DNA of 64,000 nucleotides. Origin: Pontiellaceae bacterium B1224. Lineage in GTDB: Bacteria; Verrucomicrobiota; Kiritimatiellia; Kiritimatiellales; Pontiellaceae. How positions within the stretch are numbered: the stretch's first letter is position 1; the number at the start of each line of letters is the position of its first letter. Under the pieces are notes generated by a model. It was not told the DNA's origin. It saw only the letters and a list, made by a program, of their open reading frames with translations, and did not search any database. The position numbers were made by a program, and so were the translations under genes. Of this stretch, positions 41,592-51,165 are shown in pieces. The stretch lies in NCBI GenBank assembly GCA_029432815.1, contig JAROBA010000002.1, positions 97,770-161,769 on the forward strand. Reading direction: 5' to 3'.

Positions 41592-42653
41592 CTAAAACCA
41601 CCTCTTGCGTTTAAAGTAGGCCAGCATCCCGAACGTCATCACGATCATGACGACCCAGACCGCCGCATAGCCGTATTTCCACTGTAACTCGGGAATGACT
41701 TCAAAGTTCATGCCGTATATTCCAGCAATGAAGGTGATCGGGATGAAGATGGTGGCAATAATCGTCAGCACTTTCATAACCTGATTGGTTTTGTTCCCAA
41801 GGCTGGAAAGATACAGATCCTGCACACCGCTGAGCATATCGCGAAATGACTCAATGGTATCGATTACCTGAATCGTGTGATCGTAAAGATCGCGAAGATA
41901 TTTCTGTGTACCGTCCTCAAAAAGCTCACTTTCTCCGCGTTCCAGACTGCCGATGGCTTCACGCAGCGGCCACACTGATTTACGGATATAGAGCAGCTCC
42001 CGTTTCATGGCATAAATTTCATTGAGCAGTTCGGGATAGGGATCTTCCATCAGCGCGGCCTCAACCCCTTCGATCCGTTCGCCGAACTGTTCGAGTACTT
42101 TGAAGTAGTGGTCTGTGACTGCATCGAGCAACGCATACAGCAGATAGTCAGCGCCTTTTCGGCGGATGCGTCCCTGCATTTTCTGTATTCGCTCACGCAC
42201 CCCCTCAAATACATCTCCGGAATGTTCCTGAAATGTGACCAGCACTGATTTATGCAGCACAAAACTGATCTGCTCAGAAGTGACATCATCGTTATTCGGA
42301 TCAATTGAAAGCATCCGGAGCACCATGTAGATGGCATCTCCAAGGTCTTCCATTTTCGGACGCTGATGCGTATGCAGGATGTCTTCAATCGTCAGGGAGT
42401 GCAGTCCAAGATATAGGCCCATCTTTTCCACAGCAGGAGCATCGTTCAATCCATCAATATTAATCCAGGTGGCCGGTGTGGCTTCGGCATATGCGAAGGT
42501 TTCCTCAACGGTGGAAACTTCGCGCTCTTCGAGCTGTTCTTCATTGTAGTGAATGACCCGGATGCGGATCGGCACATCCGTTCGGGTTCCCGTATAGACC
42601 GGCGTGCCGGGCGGTTGTCCTTGTTTCGCGGAGGCAATGTAGAACTTTTTCAT
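41592..42653 (-). CDS. corA: CorA-type magnesium/cobalt transporter
   Basis: 353 residues. The C-terminal two helices with the pore signature IAGIYGMNFEVIPEL (GMN) and the long cytoplasmic helix preceding it are typical of CorA pentamers. The Mg2+-sensing N-terminal domain is complete (EDILHTHQRPKMEDLGD). The ATG overlaps the MscS stop (ATGA), so it is coupled to it. Confidence 0.93.
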   Translation of the reverse strand: MKKFYIASAKQGQPPGTPVYTGTRTDVPIRIRVIHYNEEQLEEREVSTVEETFAYAEATPATWINIDGLNDAPAVEKMGLYLGLHSLTIEDILHTHQRPKMEDLGDAIYMVLRMLSIDPNNDDVTSEQISFVLHKSVLVTFQEHSGDVFEGVRERIQKMQGRIRRKGADYLLYALLDAVTDHYFKVLEQFGERIEGVEAALMEDPYPELLNEIYAMKRELLYIRKSVWPLREAIGSLERGESELFEDGTQKYLRDLYDHTIQVIDTIESFRDMLSGVQDLYLSSLGNKTNQVMKVLTIIATIFIPITFIAGIYGMNFEVIPELQWKYGYAAVWVVMIVMTFGMLAYFKRKRWF

Positions 42654-43504
42654 GAGCAGCCTTCTTTCGGAATTTCCGGGGTTGAGACGACCTGCACAGG
42701 GAACGGCTTGGTGGCTTCACCGGCGTAGAGCGTACGATGCGGGAACGGAATTTCAATCCCTTCTGCATCAAAGCGTTTCTTCACTTCGGTCAGAAGACTG
42801 TTGCGCAAGGCAATGTAATCGGTTTTAGCAAACCACGGGCTAAACTGAAATTCCAAGGCGGAATCGCCAAACCCCTTAAAGACAATCAGCGGTTCCGGCT
42901 CGTCCAGACAATAGAGGTTCTGATCGGCGACTTCTTTGAGGATCCGAACCACTGTTTCCATGTCCTCTTTGTAAGCCACGCCGATATCGATATCCATACG
43001 GCGAATCGGGAAGCGGGTCACATTCGTGAAAGAGGATTTTATTAGCACTTCATTGGGAATACGGATCAGCTGATTGTTATAGGTCCGCAGATGCACCGAC
43101 AGCAGGTCAATCGAATAGACAATTCCACGATCCGTGCCCGATTCCAATACATCTCCAACGGCAAACGGGCGCTCCCAGATCAGGAAAAGACCGCTGATCA
43201 GATTCGATAAACTCGTTTGAGCTGCAAAGCCGATCGCCACCCCGGCGATCCCGGCCGCCCCGAGCAGCGTGCCCAGCTTCACCCCCGCCTGCTGCAGCGC
43301 CATCAAAACAACAATGGTCGAACCCACGTAGACCACGCCCTTACTGAGCAGCATAATGGATTGTTCACTGACCTTTTTCTTCAGTCCCTTGCGAATCAGA
43401 TAGCCTGTGAATCTAAGTAGTGGGAGGCCGATCCCCAGCAACAGTCCGCAATGAATAATCGTTGCCATATTGGCCGAAAGCCAGGTGTTAAATGATTCCA
43501 TCAT
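42650..43504 (-). CDS. MscS-family mechanosensitive channel (1)
   Basis: 284 residues, the size of small E. coli-type MscS. Pore helix LLGAAGIAGVAIGFAAQTS with the Gly/Ala packing motif, then LISGLFLIWERPFAVGDVLE and the cytoplasmic vestibule (VHLRTYNNQLIRIPNEVLI). It releases solutes on hypo-osmotic shock. The start overlaps DUF432's stop (ATGATG) and its own stop overlaps corA, forming a coupled triple. Confidence 0.93.
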   Translation of the reverse strand: MMESFNTWLSANMATIIHCGLLLGIGLPLLRFTGYLIRKGLKKKVSEQSIMLLSKGVVYVGSTIVVLMALQQAGVKLGTLLGAAGIAGVAIGFAAQTSLSNLISGLFLIWERPFAVGDVLESGTDRGIVYSIDLLSVHLRTYNNQLIRIPNEVLIKSSFTNVTRFPIRRMDIDIGVAYKEDMETVVRILKEVADQNLYCLDEPEPLIVFKGFGDSALEFQFSPWFAKTDYIALRNSLLTEVKKRFDAEGIEIPFPHRTLYAGEATKPFPVQVVSTPEIPKEGCS

Positions 43505-44295
43505 GGTATATCAGCCCGTTGTTTGAAGGTATCGAATGTTTTCAGGAAAGCTCCTCGCTGCAAGGCAGTGCGAGCCTTTCCAAGCAAATATTTAGCCTGG
43601 TCGAATTCAGGGGCTTTAGAGGTATATACAATGCGGCTCCAATTGTCCTCCCCTCGGTAGCTGACACGGCCCTTATTGGTCCACAGGCGAGATTCACCTT
43701 GATAAATATTGAGGTGTTGCGGCCGGATGCACAGCCGTTCAAAATTTAGTTTCTCCTCGGATAAATTACGGATCTCCAATGGAAACACCGCGCGTTGCGG
43801 GCTGGTCTGAAGTCCCTCCAGGCTCAGCTTGGCCGTGGTTTTCATGGCATAGCACAGTTCTCCTTCGGTGAATTGACCGAACCACGAGTTTGAAAGCGGC
43901 TGGGTTGGGATCTCTATCGCCTGCTCATGCTTTGCGCCGAAGGTGATGGCGAGCCAGATGGGAATACCGATGAAAAATTGAACGGATTGCTTCGGCATCA
44001 GGCACATCGGCATTTCCGGCCGGACAATCAGCGGTCGATCCGGCAGCTGAGGTTTCAACTGTACCCGCCCAACCTGATCCTCCACAATCAAGCGCATCCA
44101 ATCGAGATCCGACCGGAAGGGCTCCGTCGAGATGGACGACGCACAACGTTCGCAACTTTCTGACTGCAGTTCATGGGCTATACGCCATTCCTTTTCTCCC
44201 CGATGTATCCATGCATGCAACGACCCCATGCATACATCCAGCGTTTGATTTTTTTCTATGACGTTCGGCTTCCAGAGTTGGTGAATATCAATCAT
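43501..44295 (-). CDS. DUF432-family protein
   Basis: 264 residues. A beta-rich cytoplasmic protein with the family pattern PLIVRPEMPMCLMPKQSVQFFIGIPIWL and SNSWFGQFTEGELCYAM. DUF432 genes are frequently adjacent to mscS genes, as here, where the stop overlaps the mscS start. Its role is unknown; regulation of the channel is a reasonable idea only. 13 bp after the phosphofructokinase stop. Confidence 0.8.
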   Translation of the reverse strand: MIDIHQLWKPNVIEKNQTLDVCMGSLHAWIHRGEKEWRIAHELQSESCERCASSISTEPFRSDLDWMRLIVEDQVGRVQLKPQLPDRPLIVRPEMPMCLMPKQSVQFFIGIPIWLAITFGAKHEQAIEIPTQPLSNSWFGQFTEGELCYAMKTTAKLSLEGLQTSPQRAVFPLEIRNLSEEKLNFERLCIRPQHLNIYQGESRLWTNKGRVSYRGEDNWSRIVYTSKAPEFDQAKYLLGKARTALQRGAFLKTFDTFKQRADIP

Positions 44296-44308
44296 AAAGT
44301 TTCGGCCT

Positions 44309-45625
44309 TTATTTCGTCGAATTGTTTACGAGGCATGGCTGCCCGGTGGCCTCGAGAACCGTGCGCCATAGACTGCCGGTTGGATTAATTTTACGCCGCC
44401 CCGTGGTGACCAGATCCAGCGGCACATGAACATAGTGCCCGCTCCAGCGGCTGACCATCATCGCGGTTTTCCCCGCCATGGCGGCATGCACAGCCGCATG
44501 TGCCAGCCGGGTGCAGTAGATGCGGTCCGTCCCACAGGCCGGGGCGGAGCGCACCGAATAGCCCGGGTCCAGATATTTCAGCTTCACCGGTTTTCCAAGG
44601 TTTGTAAAATAATCCGAAATGCGGTCGCATAGCAGATCGCCGATATCGCGGTGCAGTTTGTTTCCACTCGCATCCTTCTGATCCGCTTCCAATGTTTGGA
44701 AAAGCTCCTGCCCAGCCCCTTCGGCCACCACAATCACAACATGGTCTTTTTTCGCCAGACGACCTTCCAGAAAACTCAACAAACCACGGGAGCCATCAAG
44801 TTCAAATTCAACTTCCGGAATTAAAACCACATTGGCTTCCAGCGAGGCCAGCGCGGCATGCGCGGCAATAAAACCGCTGTCGCGCCCCATCACTTTAATA
44901 ATCCCGACCCCCCGTTCCGTTGAGCGCGCTTCGACGTGCGCATCCGAAACCACACGGGCCGCAATATCCACGGCCGTATCAAACCCGAACGATTGATCCA
45001 CCCAGAGAATATCATTATCGATTGTTTTCGGAATGCCGACCACTGACACACCTGCTTTCCGGCCATTAAGCTCTTCACTCAGCTCCATTACACCGCGCTG
45101 GGTACCATCGCCTCCAATGACAAAAAGCTTAGTGATGCCAAGAGCCAACACCTGCTCCGCCATCACCCCGACATCCTGCGCTCCCCGGCTCACACCGAGC
45201 ATGGTTCCTCCATCGCGATGAATTTCATCCACTTTTTCCGGCGTCAACTCGATCGGAGGGAGTCCATCCGGGGCCAAACCGGCATATCCATACCGAATGC
45301 CCAGTATGCGCTTCACCCCGTAGTGGTGGCTCAGGCTCATCACCAGTCCACGAATCACATCGTTCAGCCCGGGGCATATGCCCCCGCAGGTGAGAATCCC
45401 CGCAACCATTTCTTCAGAATTGCCCGTAATCATTGCCCGCGGACCTGCGCGTTCAAATGCGGTTACAGGATCGTCCTGCCCGGGACTGATGCAGGGAAAT
45501 ACACGAACATAGTCGGCATCCGTACGATAGCGAATTTTCGCGGTCGGATCGCATCCGGCAAACATTAAAGGAGATGGATAATCACATTCTTTTGCGATGG
45601 TTATCTGCGTGTTCATATCAGTCAT
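44309..45625 (-). CDS. pfkA: 6-phosphofructokinase (long ATP-type, plant/spirochaete-like)
   Basis: 438 residues from ATG 45625 (AGGAAG 7 bases upstream). Catalyses fructose-6-phosphate to fructose-1,6-bisphosphate. Substrate and nucleotide motifs: GILTCGGICPGLNDVIRG, IGGDGTQRG (Gly-Asp-Gly suggests ATP rather than PPi), GIPKTIDNDI, VMGRDSGFIAAHA and PGYSVRSAPACGTD. The N-terminal 80-residue extension marks the long family. One palindrome at 44687 encodes FQTLE. An upstream extension to 45781 lies in the mscS gene and is rejected. Starts 1 bp after the second mscS stop. Confidence 0.88.
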   Translation of the reverse strand: MTDMNTQITIAKECDYPSPLMFAGCDPTAKIRYRTDADYVRVFPCISPGQDDPVTAFERAGPRAMITGNSEEMVAGILTCGGICPGLNDVIRGLVMSLSHHYGVKRILGIRYGYAGLAPDGLPPIELTPEKVDEIHRDGGTMLGVSRGAQDVGVMAEQVLALGITKLFVIGGDGTQRGVMELSEELNGRKAGVSVVGIPKTIDNDILWVDQSFGFDTAVDIAARVVSDAHVEARSTERGVGIIKVMGRDSGFIAAHAALASLEANVVLIPEVEFELDGSRGLLSFLEGRLAKKDHVVIVVAEGAGQELFQTLEADQKDASGNKLHRDIGDLLCDRISDYFTNLGKPVKLKYLDPGYSVRSAPACGTDRIYCTRLAHAAVHAAMAGKTAMMVSRWSGHYVHVPLDLVTTGRRKINPTGSLWRTVLEATGQPCLVNNSTK

Positions 45626-45626
45626 T

Positions 45627-46535
45627 TTATTCTTCCTGGGCATCGGGTGTTTTATGTTTTGTAGTGGCATAGAAACGCGTGGTCCTGTATGCCAGATCAA
45701 TGTTCGGCTCTTTAGCAAAGACATCCAGAATACCTTCCCACATCTTCTGCTCGGTGCCGCGGCGCTGGCGCGGGTCAACAATATATCGGATCGTAAGCAG
45801 AACGCCGCTGTCTTTCACCGTGGTGTAAACCGTAGGAGTCAATTTCCCGGCAACAATCAGATATTTTTTGGCGGCGTTCCGAATTTGCGACTGTGCGCCC
45901 TGCGAGAGGTATTCCGCGTTTTCCTTGGCAATCACCAGCAGATGTTCCTTCGCCTTTCGCCAGTCACTTTCGAAGGTGATCAGCACCGGAATTTCATTCC
46001 AGATATATTCAAATCCAATGTGGGAATTCGAGAGCGGCTCTTTCAGCGTCATACTGTTCGGCACATGAATGATCCGGCCCGTACTCTGATCGGCATCCAC
46101 CCAGTTGCCCACTTCGACAATACTGAACTGAAACAGACGAATATCAATCACATCGCCCTGTACCCCGCCGATTTCGACTCGATCGCCCACGCGGAACGGC
46201 TTTCGCGCTTCAATGAAGAAAAAGCCGGCCATATTGGCAATGGTATCATGCAATGCCACCGCCAACCCCGCGCTGGCCAACCCCAGAAACGTGCCGAGCG
46301 ATGCCACCCCCTGAAACCAGATTCCGCCTACGACCACGATCAGAAAAACTGTATAAACATGGGTAACGGTGCGGCGGACATGATAACGCCGCTTGTCGTC
46401 TTCGATTTTCCGGCAAACAACGTTGGTCGTTAAAATTTTAATCAATATCAATAAAAGCAGAGCGGCCGCAGTGAATATCAGATTTTCTACCATATTTTCA
46501 GATATATGCAGCTTACTCGCAATCTCAGTAATCAT
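45627..46535 (-). CDS. MscS-family mechanosensitive channel (2)
   Basis: 302 residues from ATG 46535. Three membrane helices, pore segment LGLASAGLAVALHDTIANMAG, then FFFIEARKPFRVGDRVEIG and GRIIHVPNSMTLKEPL. The YbiO/YnaI-like MscS type, distinct from the 42650 copy. Its stop is one base before the phosphofructokinase start, so the two are coupled. Confidence 0.88.
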   Translation of the reverse strand: MITEIASKLHISENMVENLIFTAAALLLLILIKILTTNVVCRKIEDDKRRYHVRRTVTHVYTVFLIVVVGGIWFQGVASLGTFLGLASAGLAVALHDTIANMAGFFFIEARKPFRVGDRVEIGGVQGDVIDIRLFQFSIVEVGNWVDADQSTGRIIHVPNSMTLKEPLSNSHIGFEYIWNEIPVLITFESDWRKAKEHLLVIAKENAEYLSQGAQSQIRNAAKKYLIVAGKLTPTVYTTVKDSGVLLTIRYIVDPRQRRGTEQKMWEGILDVFAKEPNIDLAYRTTRFYATTKHKTPDAQEE

Positions 46536-46652
46536 AAAAAAGTCCGGTTTTATGAGACCGAGTATGAAGGGTCTGCGCTTGTAGCGCAAGCAAAGGGATT
46601 GCCGGAGAACGGTGGTATTCAGCCGCCCGTTTCTTCGGCGCGGCTTCGGCGA

Positions 46653-47516
46653 TCACAGTTCTGAGCGAATGCGCATAAGCTCTTCGCGACGCTCATCCGT
46701 GGTTTCCGGGTATTCCATTTTCAACGACCGGAGCGCCTTCAGAATGACGTCAGAGATAATAAGCCGCGCGTTTTTCTTGTCATCGGCGGGCACAACGTAC
46801 CAAGGCGACTCCTTGCTGCTGGTTTCGCCAAGGCAGGCTTCGTACGCTTTCATATACTTAGGCCAAAACTTTCGTTCTGCCACGTCGCCCTTGCTGAATT
46901 TCCAGTTTTTATCCGGCTCGTCAATGCGCGCCAGAAAACGTTTCTTCTGTTCTTCTTTGGAAAGATGAAGAAAAAACTTTATGACACGCGTACCGTTCCG
47001 GCTCAGATGCGCCTCCATATCCGCGATCGAACGATAGCGTTCTTTCCATATCGTTTTCTCGTTAATCAAATCGGCAGGAAGCCCCTGACTTTTCAGCAAC
47101 TCGGGGTGAACCCGAACAACCAGTACGTCCTCATAGTAGGAGCGGTTAAATATCCCGATCTGTCCCCGTTCCGGCAGACAACGGTTGGTGCGCCAGAGAA
47201 AATCATGCTTGAGCTCTTCCGCACTCGGTTGCTTGAATCCCCGTACCCGGCATCCCTGCGGGTTCACCCCCGACATCACATGCTTGATGGCACCATCCTT
47301 GCCCGCAGCGTCCATCGCCTGAAAAATCAGCAGCAATGAATGGCTGCCATCCGCATACAGCAGGCTCTGGAGCTCACTCAACTCCTTGACGTGCGCCGCC
47401 AGCATTTTCTTGTAGTCACTCTTGGAATGATAGAACGGCTTCACTTCCGTTGCCCGTTTTTTAAGATCTACTTTTTCGTCCGGTTTCACACGGAAGTCAG
47501 ATGAATTAATTTTCAT
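46653..47516 (-). CDS. ppk2: Polyphosphate kinase 2 (PPK2)
   Basis: 287 residues from ATG 47516 (GAAGAGGG upstream). Uses polyphosphate to phosphorylate nucleotides (or the reverse). Walker [58 protein letters not shown] (Walker B region) and [14 protein letters not shown] are PPK2 signatures; the length fits class I or III. It is 117 bp upstream of the second mscS gene, so it may or may not belong to the same transcript. Confidence 0.9.
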   Translation of the reverse strand: MKINSSDFRVKPDEKVDLKKRATEVKPFYHSKSDYKKMLAAHVKELSELQSLLYADGSHSLLLIFQAMDAAGKDGAIKHVMSGVNPQGCRVRGFKQPSAEELKHDFLWRTNRCLPERGQIGIFNRSYYEDVLVVRVHPELLKSQGLPADLINEKTIWKERYRSIADMEAHLSRNGTRVIKFFLHLSKEEQKKRFLARIDEPDKNWKFSKGDVAERKFWPKYMKAYEACLGETSSKESPWYVVPADDKKNARLIISDVILKALRSLKMEYPETTDERREELMRIRSEL

Positions 47517-47649
47517 ACATACCCTCTTCGGATTAATAACATTCATTCGTTTATAATCGATTATGCGCACCGCAGCTTTTCAGAGCAAGCGAGGGATTGC
47601 ATTGATTAAGATTATGTCGCAATGTGCGCGGCTGTTCAGGAGAGAGTCC

Positions 47650-48417
47650 ATGATTGGAGACCGTTTTTCAGCCGCAGCAGAGACCTACGACCGCCACGCC
47701 CGCCCGCAACTGGCACTGGCGCAATCGGTGGTCTCCATGATTCCCGAAATCTACCCGGAACAGATCCTGGAGCTCGGGCCGGGCACCGGCCAGCTGACCC
47801 GATTGCTGACCGAACGTTTTCCGGAAGTCCTGATTGATGCCGTCGATATCGCTGAGAAGATGATCGAACACAGCCGCGCCAAATTCAGCCGGTTTCCGCA
47901 GATTAACTGGATGATCGGCGATGCCCAGACCTTCTGGAACGGCGACCGCTATCCGCTGATTGTCTCCAGCTCGGCGCTACACTGGGTTTCCGACCTCCAG
48001 AAAACCTTTGAAAATGTTTTCCAATGCCTGGAACCCGGCGGCTGTTTTTCGCTGGGTATGATGCTGCAAGGCACCCTGAAAGAACTTCATGCCCTGCGCA
48101 AAGAAATTGCTCCGGAAAAAACGCCTGAAATTACGCTACCAACCTATGAGGAAACCAAAGATGCACTGCAATCCGCCGGTTTCATTCTGGAACGTCGCAA
48201 ACACTCCGAAGAAGAAATCATCTACGACGATGCCAAAGCCTTCCTCAAAGCCATTCACGAACAAGGAGTGACCGGCGGAAAAGTCAGTTCCGGCAACGCC
48301 CCACTCAACCGCGCCGAACTCAGCCAGCTCGTCGCCGACTATCAGGATCTCCACGCCTCCGACGACGCCGTTTTCGCCACCTACGAAACGGCCACCTTTC
48401 TGCTGACTAAAATTTAG
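47650..48417 (+). CDS. bioC: BioC-like malonyl-ACP O-methyltransferase
   Basis: 255 residues from ATG 47650 (AGGAGAG upstream). BioC methylates malonyl-ACP to start pimelate synthesis. Family features: DRFSAAAETYDRHARPQL at the N-terminus, SAM-binding ILELGPGTGQLTRLL, VSSSALHWVSDLQKTF and C-terminal EQGVTGGKVSSG followed by LNRAELSQLVADY. One palindrome at 48019 encodes FQCLE. It precedes the SNF2 gene by 4 bp. Confidence 0.82.
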   Translation: MIGDRFSAAAETYDRHARPQLALAQSVVSMIPEIYPEQILELGPGTGQLTRLLTERFPEVLIDAVDIAEKMIEHSRAKFSRFPQINWMIGDAQTFWNGDRYPLIVSSSALHWVSDLQKTFENVFQCLEPGGCFSLGMMLQGTLKELHALRKEIAPEKTPEITLPTYEETKDALQSAGFILERRKHSEEEIIYDDAKAFLKAIHEQGVTGGKVSSGNAPLNRAELSQLVADYQDLHASDDAVFATYETATFLLTKI

Positions 48418-48421
48418 CCCG

Positions 48422-51031
48422 ATGGAAGCCGGAATCCTTGAGCTCACCCCGCATGGCGTTGTGATCTGTCGCGATGCGTCGTTCCGGGAATTAGCCTCGT
48501 TCGCCAAATCGGATGCCGCCGGACTGATTGCTCTCGCGGGCAACAAACCCGGCCCCAACGTCGATTCCTCAACGAACTACTGGCGCAGTTTCGGCAGCCT
48601 GTTTCTCCGCGCCCTTTGCCATATTCCCGAAGGCCAACCGCTGGACGTTCCGTCGCCCCCGTCCACCGAATTGGCCGAGTTGGTTTTAAATGCCCCGCCG
48701 ATGCGCGGCGCGGAATACCTTTCGCCCTCCACACTTTCCAACCTTTGGAAACGGTTGGAAAAATGGACAAAGGAACAACAAATCGGATTGCCCGACTTCC
48801 TCGAAACACACGCGCCGTTGTGGTCGCGCGTCGGACGCGTCACGCTTCATCTCGCCGAAAACAAGGGCGATCCTGAATTCCCGTTTGCCTTCATGGCCAC
48901 CTACGCCGCCGGCCTCACCAAATCCGGCCGCATCCAGCAATTGCCGCTCGGCAAAGCGCTGAAAGAATATGCCGGCGCCGACAATAAGCCCGCCCTGCTC
49001 AAACTGCTTTCTCCCATCCACGCCGCCGCCAAACAAAATGCGCTGATGGCCGATCTGGTGGAGACGGGCGATGTGTTTCACCCGCTGGTCTGGCTACCAA
49101 ACGAAGCCTTTGAATTTCTGCAGGCCATCCCGATTTGTGAGGAAGCCGGCCTGCTCGCCCGCCTGCCGAACTGGTGGAAAAAGCGAACCCGCCGCCCGAA
49201 GGTGGCCGTCACGATCGGCGATCAGAAAAAGGGCGGCGTGGGCATCAACGCCCTGCTCGACTTTCATTTGGACGTGGAGATCGACGGCCACCGCCTCAGC
49301 CGTGCAGAAATCAACGAACTGCTCGCGGGCGAAGACGGACTCGTGCTGCTCAAAGGCCAATGGGTGGAGGTCGACCGCGAACAGCTCCGGCAGGCGCTCG
49401 CCCATTGGGAGCGCATTGAACGGCACGGCGGCATTTCATTTACCGAAGGAATGCGTCTGCTGGCGGGCGCGCCGCGGAACCTCAAAAGCGAAGAAGAGCT
49501 GGAGGAACACCGTGAATGGGCCTTCACCCAGCCCGGCGAATGGCTGAGCGAAACGCTCGCCGAACTGCGCGATCCGGAAAAACTCGCGCCGCCCGAAACG
49601 CTCAACGCCAAACTGCGGCCCTATCAGGAAGAGGGGCTCAACTGGCTGTGGCTCTGCGCAAATACCGGACTCGGCGCGTGTTTGGCCGACGATATGGGCC
49701 TCGGAAAAACCATTCAGGTGCTCGCCGCGCTGCTGCGCAAAAAGGCCGAAGCACCCGATTCAAAACCCGCGCTCCTGGTGGTGCCGACCTCGCTGCTCGG
49801 TAACTGGAAACGCGAGGCCGAAAAATTTGCGCCGTCGCTCAAACTCTTCATCGCGCATCGCCAATACGGGCAGGATGCCGCCCGCCCCGACCTTTCGGCG
49901 GATCTGGTCTTCACCACCTACGGCATGCTTACCCGCCTCGACTGGCCGGCCGAAACCGAGTGGAGCTGGGCGATTCTTGACGAAGCGCAGGCGATTAAAA
50001 ACCACTCCACCCGCCAAAGCAAAGCCGTCCGCGCGCTCAAGGCCGATGCGCGGATCGCCCTCACCGGCACGCCGATCGAAAACCGCCTCGGCGATTTGTG
50101 GTCGCTGTTCGATTTCCTGAATCCCGGCCTGTTGGGCAGCGCGGCGCAGTTCACCGCCTTCACCAAAGCGATTCAGTCCGGCAACCACGCGCACTATGCC
50201 CCGCTGCGCCGCCTCGTGAATCCCTACATTCTGCGGCGGCTCAAAACGGATAAATCGATCATTTCCGATCTGCCGGACAAAACCGAAATGACCGTCTTCT
50301 GCGGACTCACGCCGCCGCAGGCCAAACTCTATAAACAGTCCGTTCAATCGATGCTGAAAGAGCTGAAGGATACCGAGAGTATTCAGAATAAAGGGCTGGT
50401 GCTCACCTACCTCATGCGCTTCAAGCAAATCTGCAATCACCCCGACCAGGTCACCGGCGAGGGCGACTACCAGCCCAAACACAGCGCCAAGTTCCAACGA
50501 TTGGAAGAATTGTGCGCAGAGATGGAATCGCGCGGTGAAAAGGTGCTCGTCTTCACGCAGTTCAGCGAAATCACAGAACCGCTGGCCGACTGCCTCGCAA
50601 ATGTATTCGGCCGCCCCGGCCTCGTGCTGCACGGCGGAACGCCGGTGAAAAAGCGGCAGGAAATGGTCGAGGCGTTTCAGCGCGAGGACGGCCCGCCCTT
50701 TTTCGTGCTTTCCATCAAAGCCGGCGGTACCGGACTCAATCTCACCGCTGCTTCGCACGTGGTTCATTTCGACCGCTGGTGGAACCCCGCCATCGAAAAT
50801 CAAGCCACCGACCGCGCCTTCCGCATTGGACAGAAGCGCAACGTGCTGGTGCATAAATTTGTGACGACCGGGACGCTGGAGGAAAAAATCGACCGCCTCC
50901 TCGCCGAAAAACAGAAAACCGCCGACCAGATTCTCACCGGCGGCGCGGAAAAAGCCCTCACCGCCATGAGCGACGACGAACTCCTCGCGATGATCAGCCT
51001 CGACCTTGAAAAAACGGAGTGTGACCAATGA
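48422..51031 (+). CDS. SNF2-family DEAD/DEAH helicase-like ATPase
   Basis: 869 residues. An N-terminal SNF2-associated domain (1-390), then helicase lobes: LRPYQEEGLNWLW, LADDMGLGKTIQVLAALL (motif I), LLVVPTSLLGNW, ILDEAQAIKN (II), LTGTPIENRLGDLWSLFDFL (III), KVLVFTQFSE and LSIKAGGTGLNLTAASHV (V), DRAFRIGQKRNVLVHKF (VI). Such proteins are often paired with a SWIM zinc-finger gene, found here at 53164 beyond an inserted gene pair. Palindromes at 48736 and 50492. DNA-dependent translocase, biological role unknown. Confidence 0.9.
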   Translation: MEAGILELTPHGVVICRDASFRELASFAKSDAAGLIALAGNKPGPNVDSSTNYWRSFGSLFLRALCHIPEGQPLDVPSPPSTELAELVLNAPPMRGAEYLSPSTLSNLWKRLEKWTKEQQIGLPDFLETHAPLWSRVGRVTLHLAENKGDPEFPFAFMATYAAGLTKSGRIQQLPLGKALKEYAGADNKPALLKLLSPIHAAAKQNALMADLVETGDVFHPLVWLPNEAFEFLQAIPICEEAGLLARLPNWWKKRTRRPKVAVTIGDQKKGGVGINALLDFHLDVEIDGHRLSRAEINELLAGEDGLVLLKGQWVEVDREQLRQALAHWERIERHGGISFTEGMRLLAGAPRNLKSEEELEEHREWAFTQPGEWLSETLAELRDPEKLAPPETLNAKLRPYQEEGLNWLWLCANTGLGACLADDMGLGKTIQVLAALLRKKAEAPDSKPALLVVPTSLLGNWKREAEKFAPSLKLFIAHRQYGQDAARPDLSADLVFTTYGMLTRLDWPAETEWSWAILDEAQAIKNHSTRQSKAVRALKADARIALTGTPIENRLGDLWSLFDFLNPGLLGSAAQFTAFTKAIQSGNHAHYAPLRRLVNPYILRRLKTDKSIISDLPDKTEMTVFCGLTPPQAKLYKQSVQSMLKELKDTESIQNKGLVLTYLMRFKQICNHPDQVTGEGDYQPKHSAKFQRLEELCAEMESRGEKVLVFTQFSEITEPLADCLANVFGRPGLVLHGGTPVKKRQEMVEAFQREDGPPFFVLSIKAGGTGLNLTAASHVVHFDRWWNPAIENQATDRAFRIGQKRNVLVHKFVTTGTLEEKIDRLLAEKQKTADQILTGGAEKALTAMSDDELLAMISLDLEKTECDQ

Positions 51032-51165
51032 GGAAAGATAGCTACCTATAAAAGCATTTTAACCTCAAGGTGGAAATAAATGAGAAAATCCGTACACTAT
51101 TGATTGCCTCGAGGAGTAATTTAGAGGAAGTGAATTAATGCCGCATACATTCAGGAGATCGAGTC
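51032..51165. other. Short AT-rich gap at the left edge of the ATPase/DUF4276 pair
   Basis: 134 bases of AT-rich sequence, marking the switch from the surrounding GC-rich style to that of the inserted pair. It contains AGGAGATCGAGTC, the ribosome site of the ATPase gene, and no other gene. Confidence 0.5.

Noticed and set aside
49760..51028. A 422-codon open frame opposite the SNF2 gene
   Set aside because: Antisense shadow of the helicase motifs; no ribosome site.
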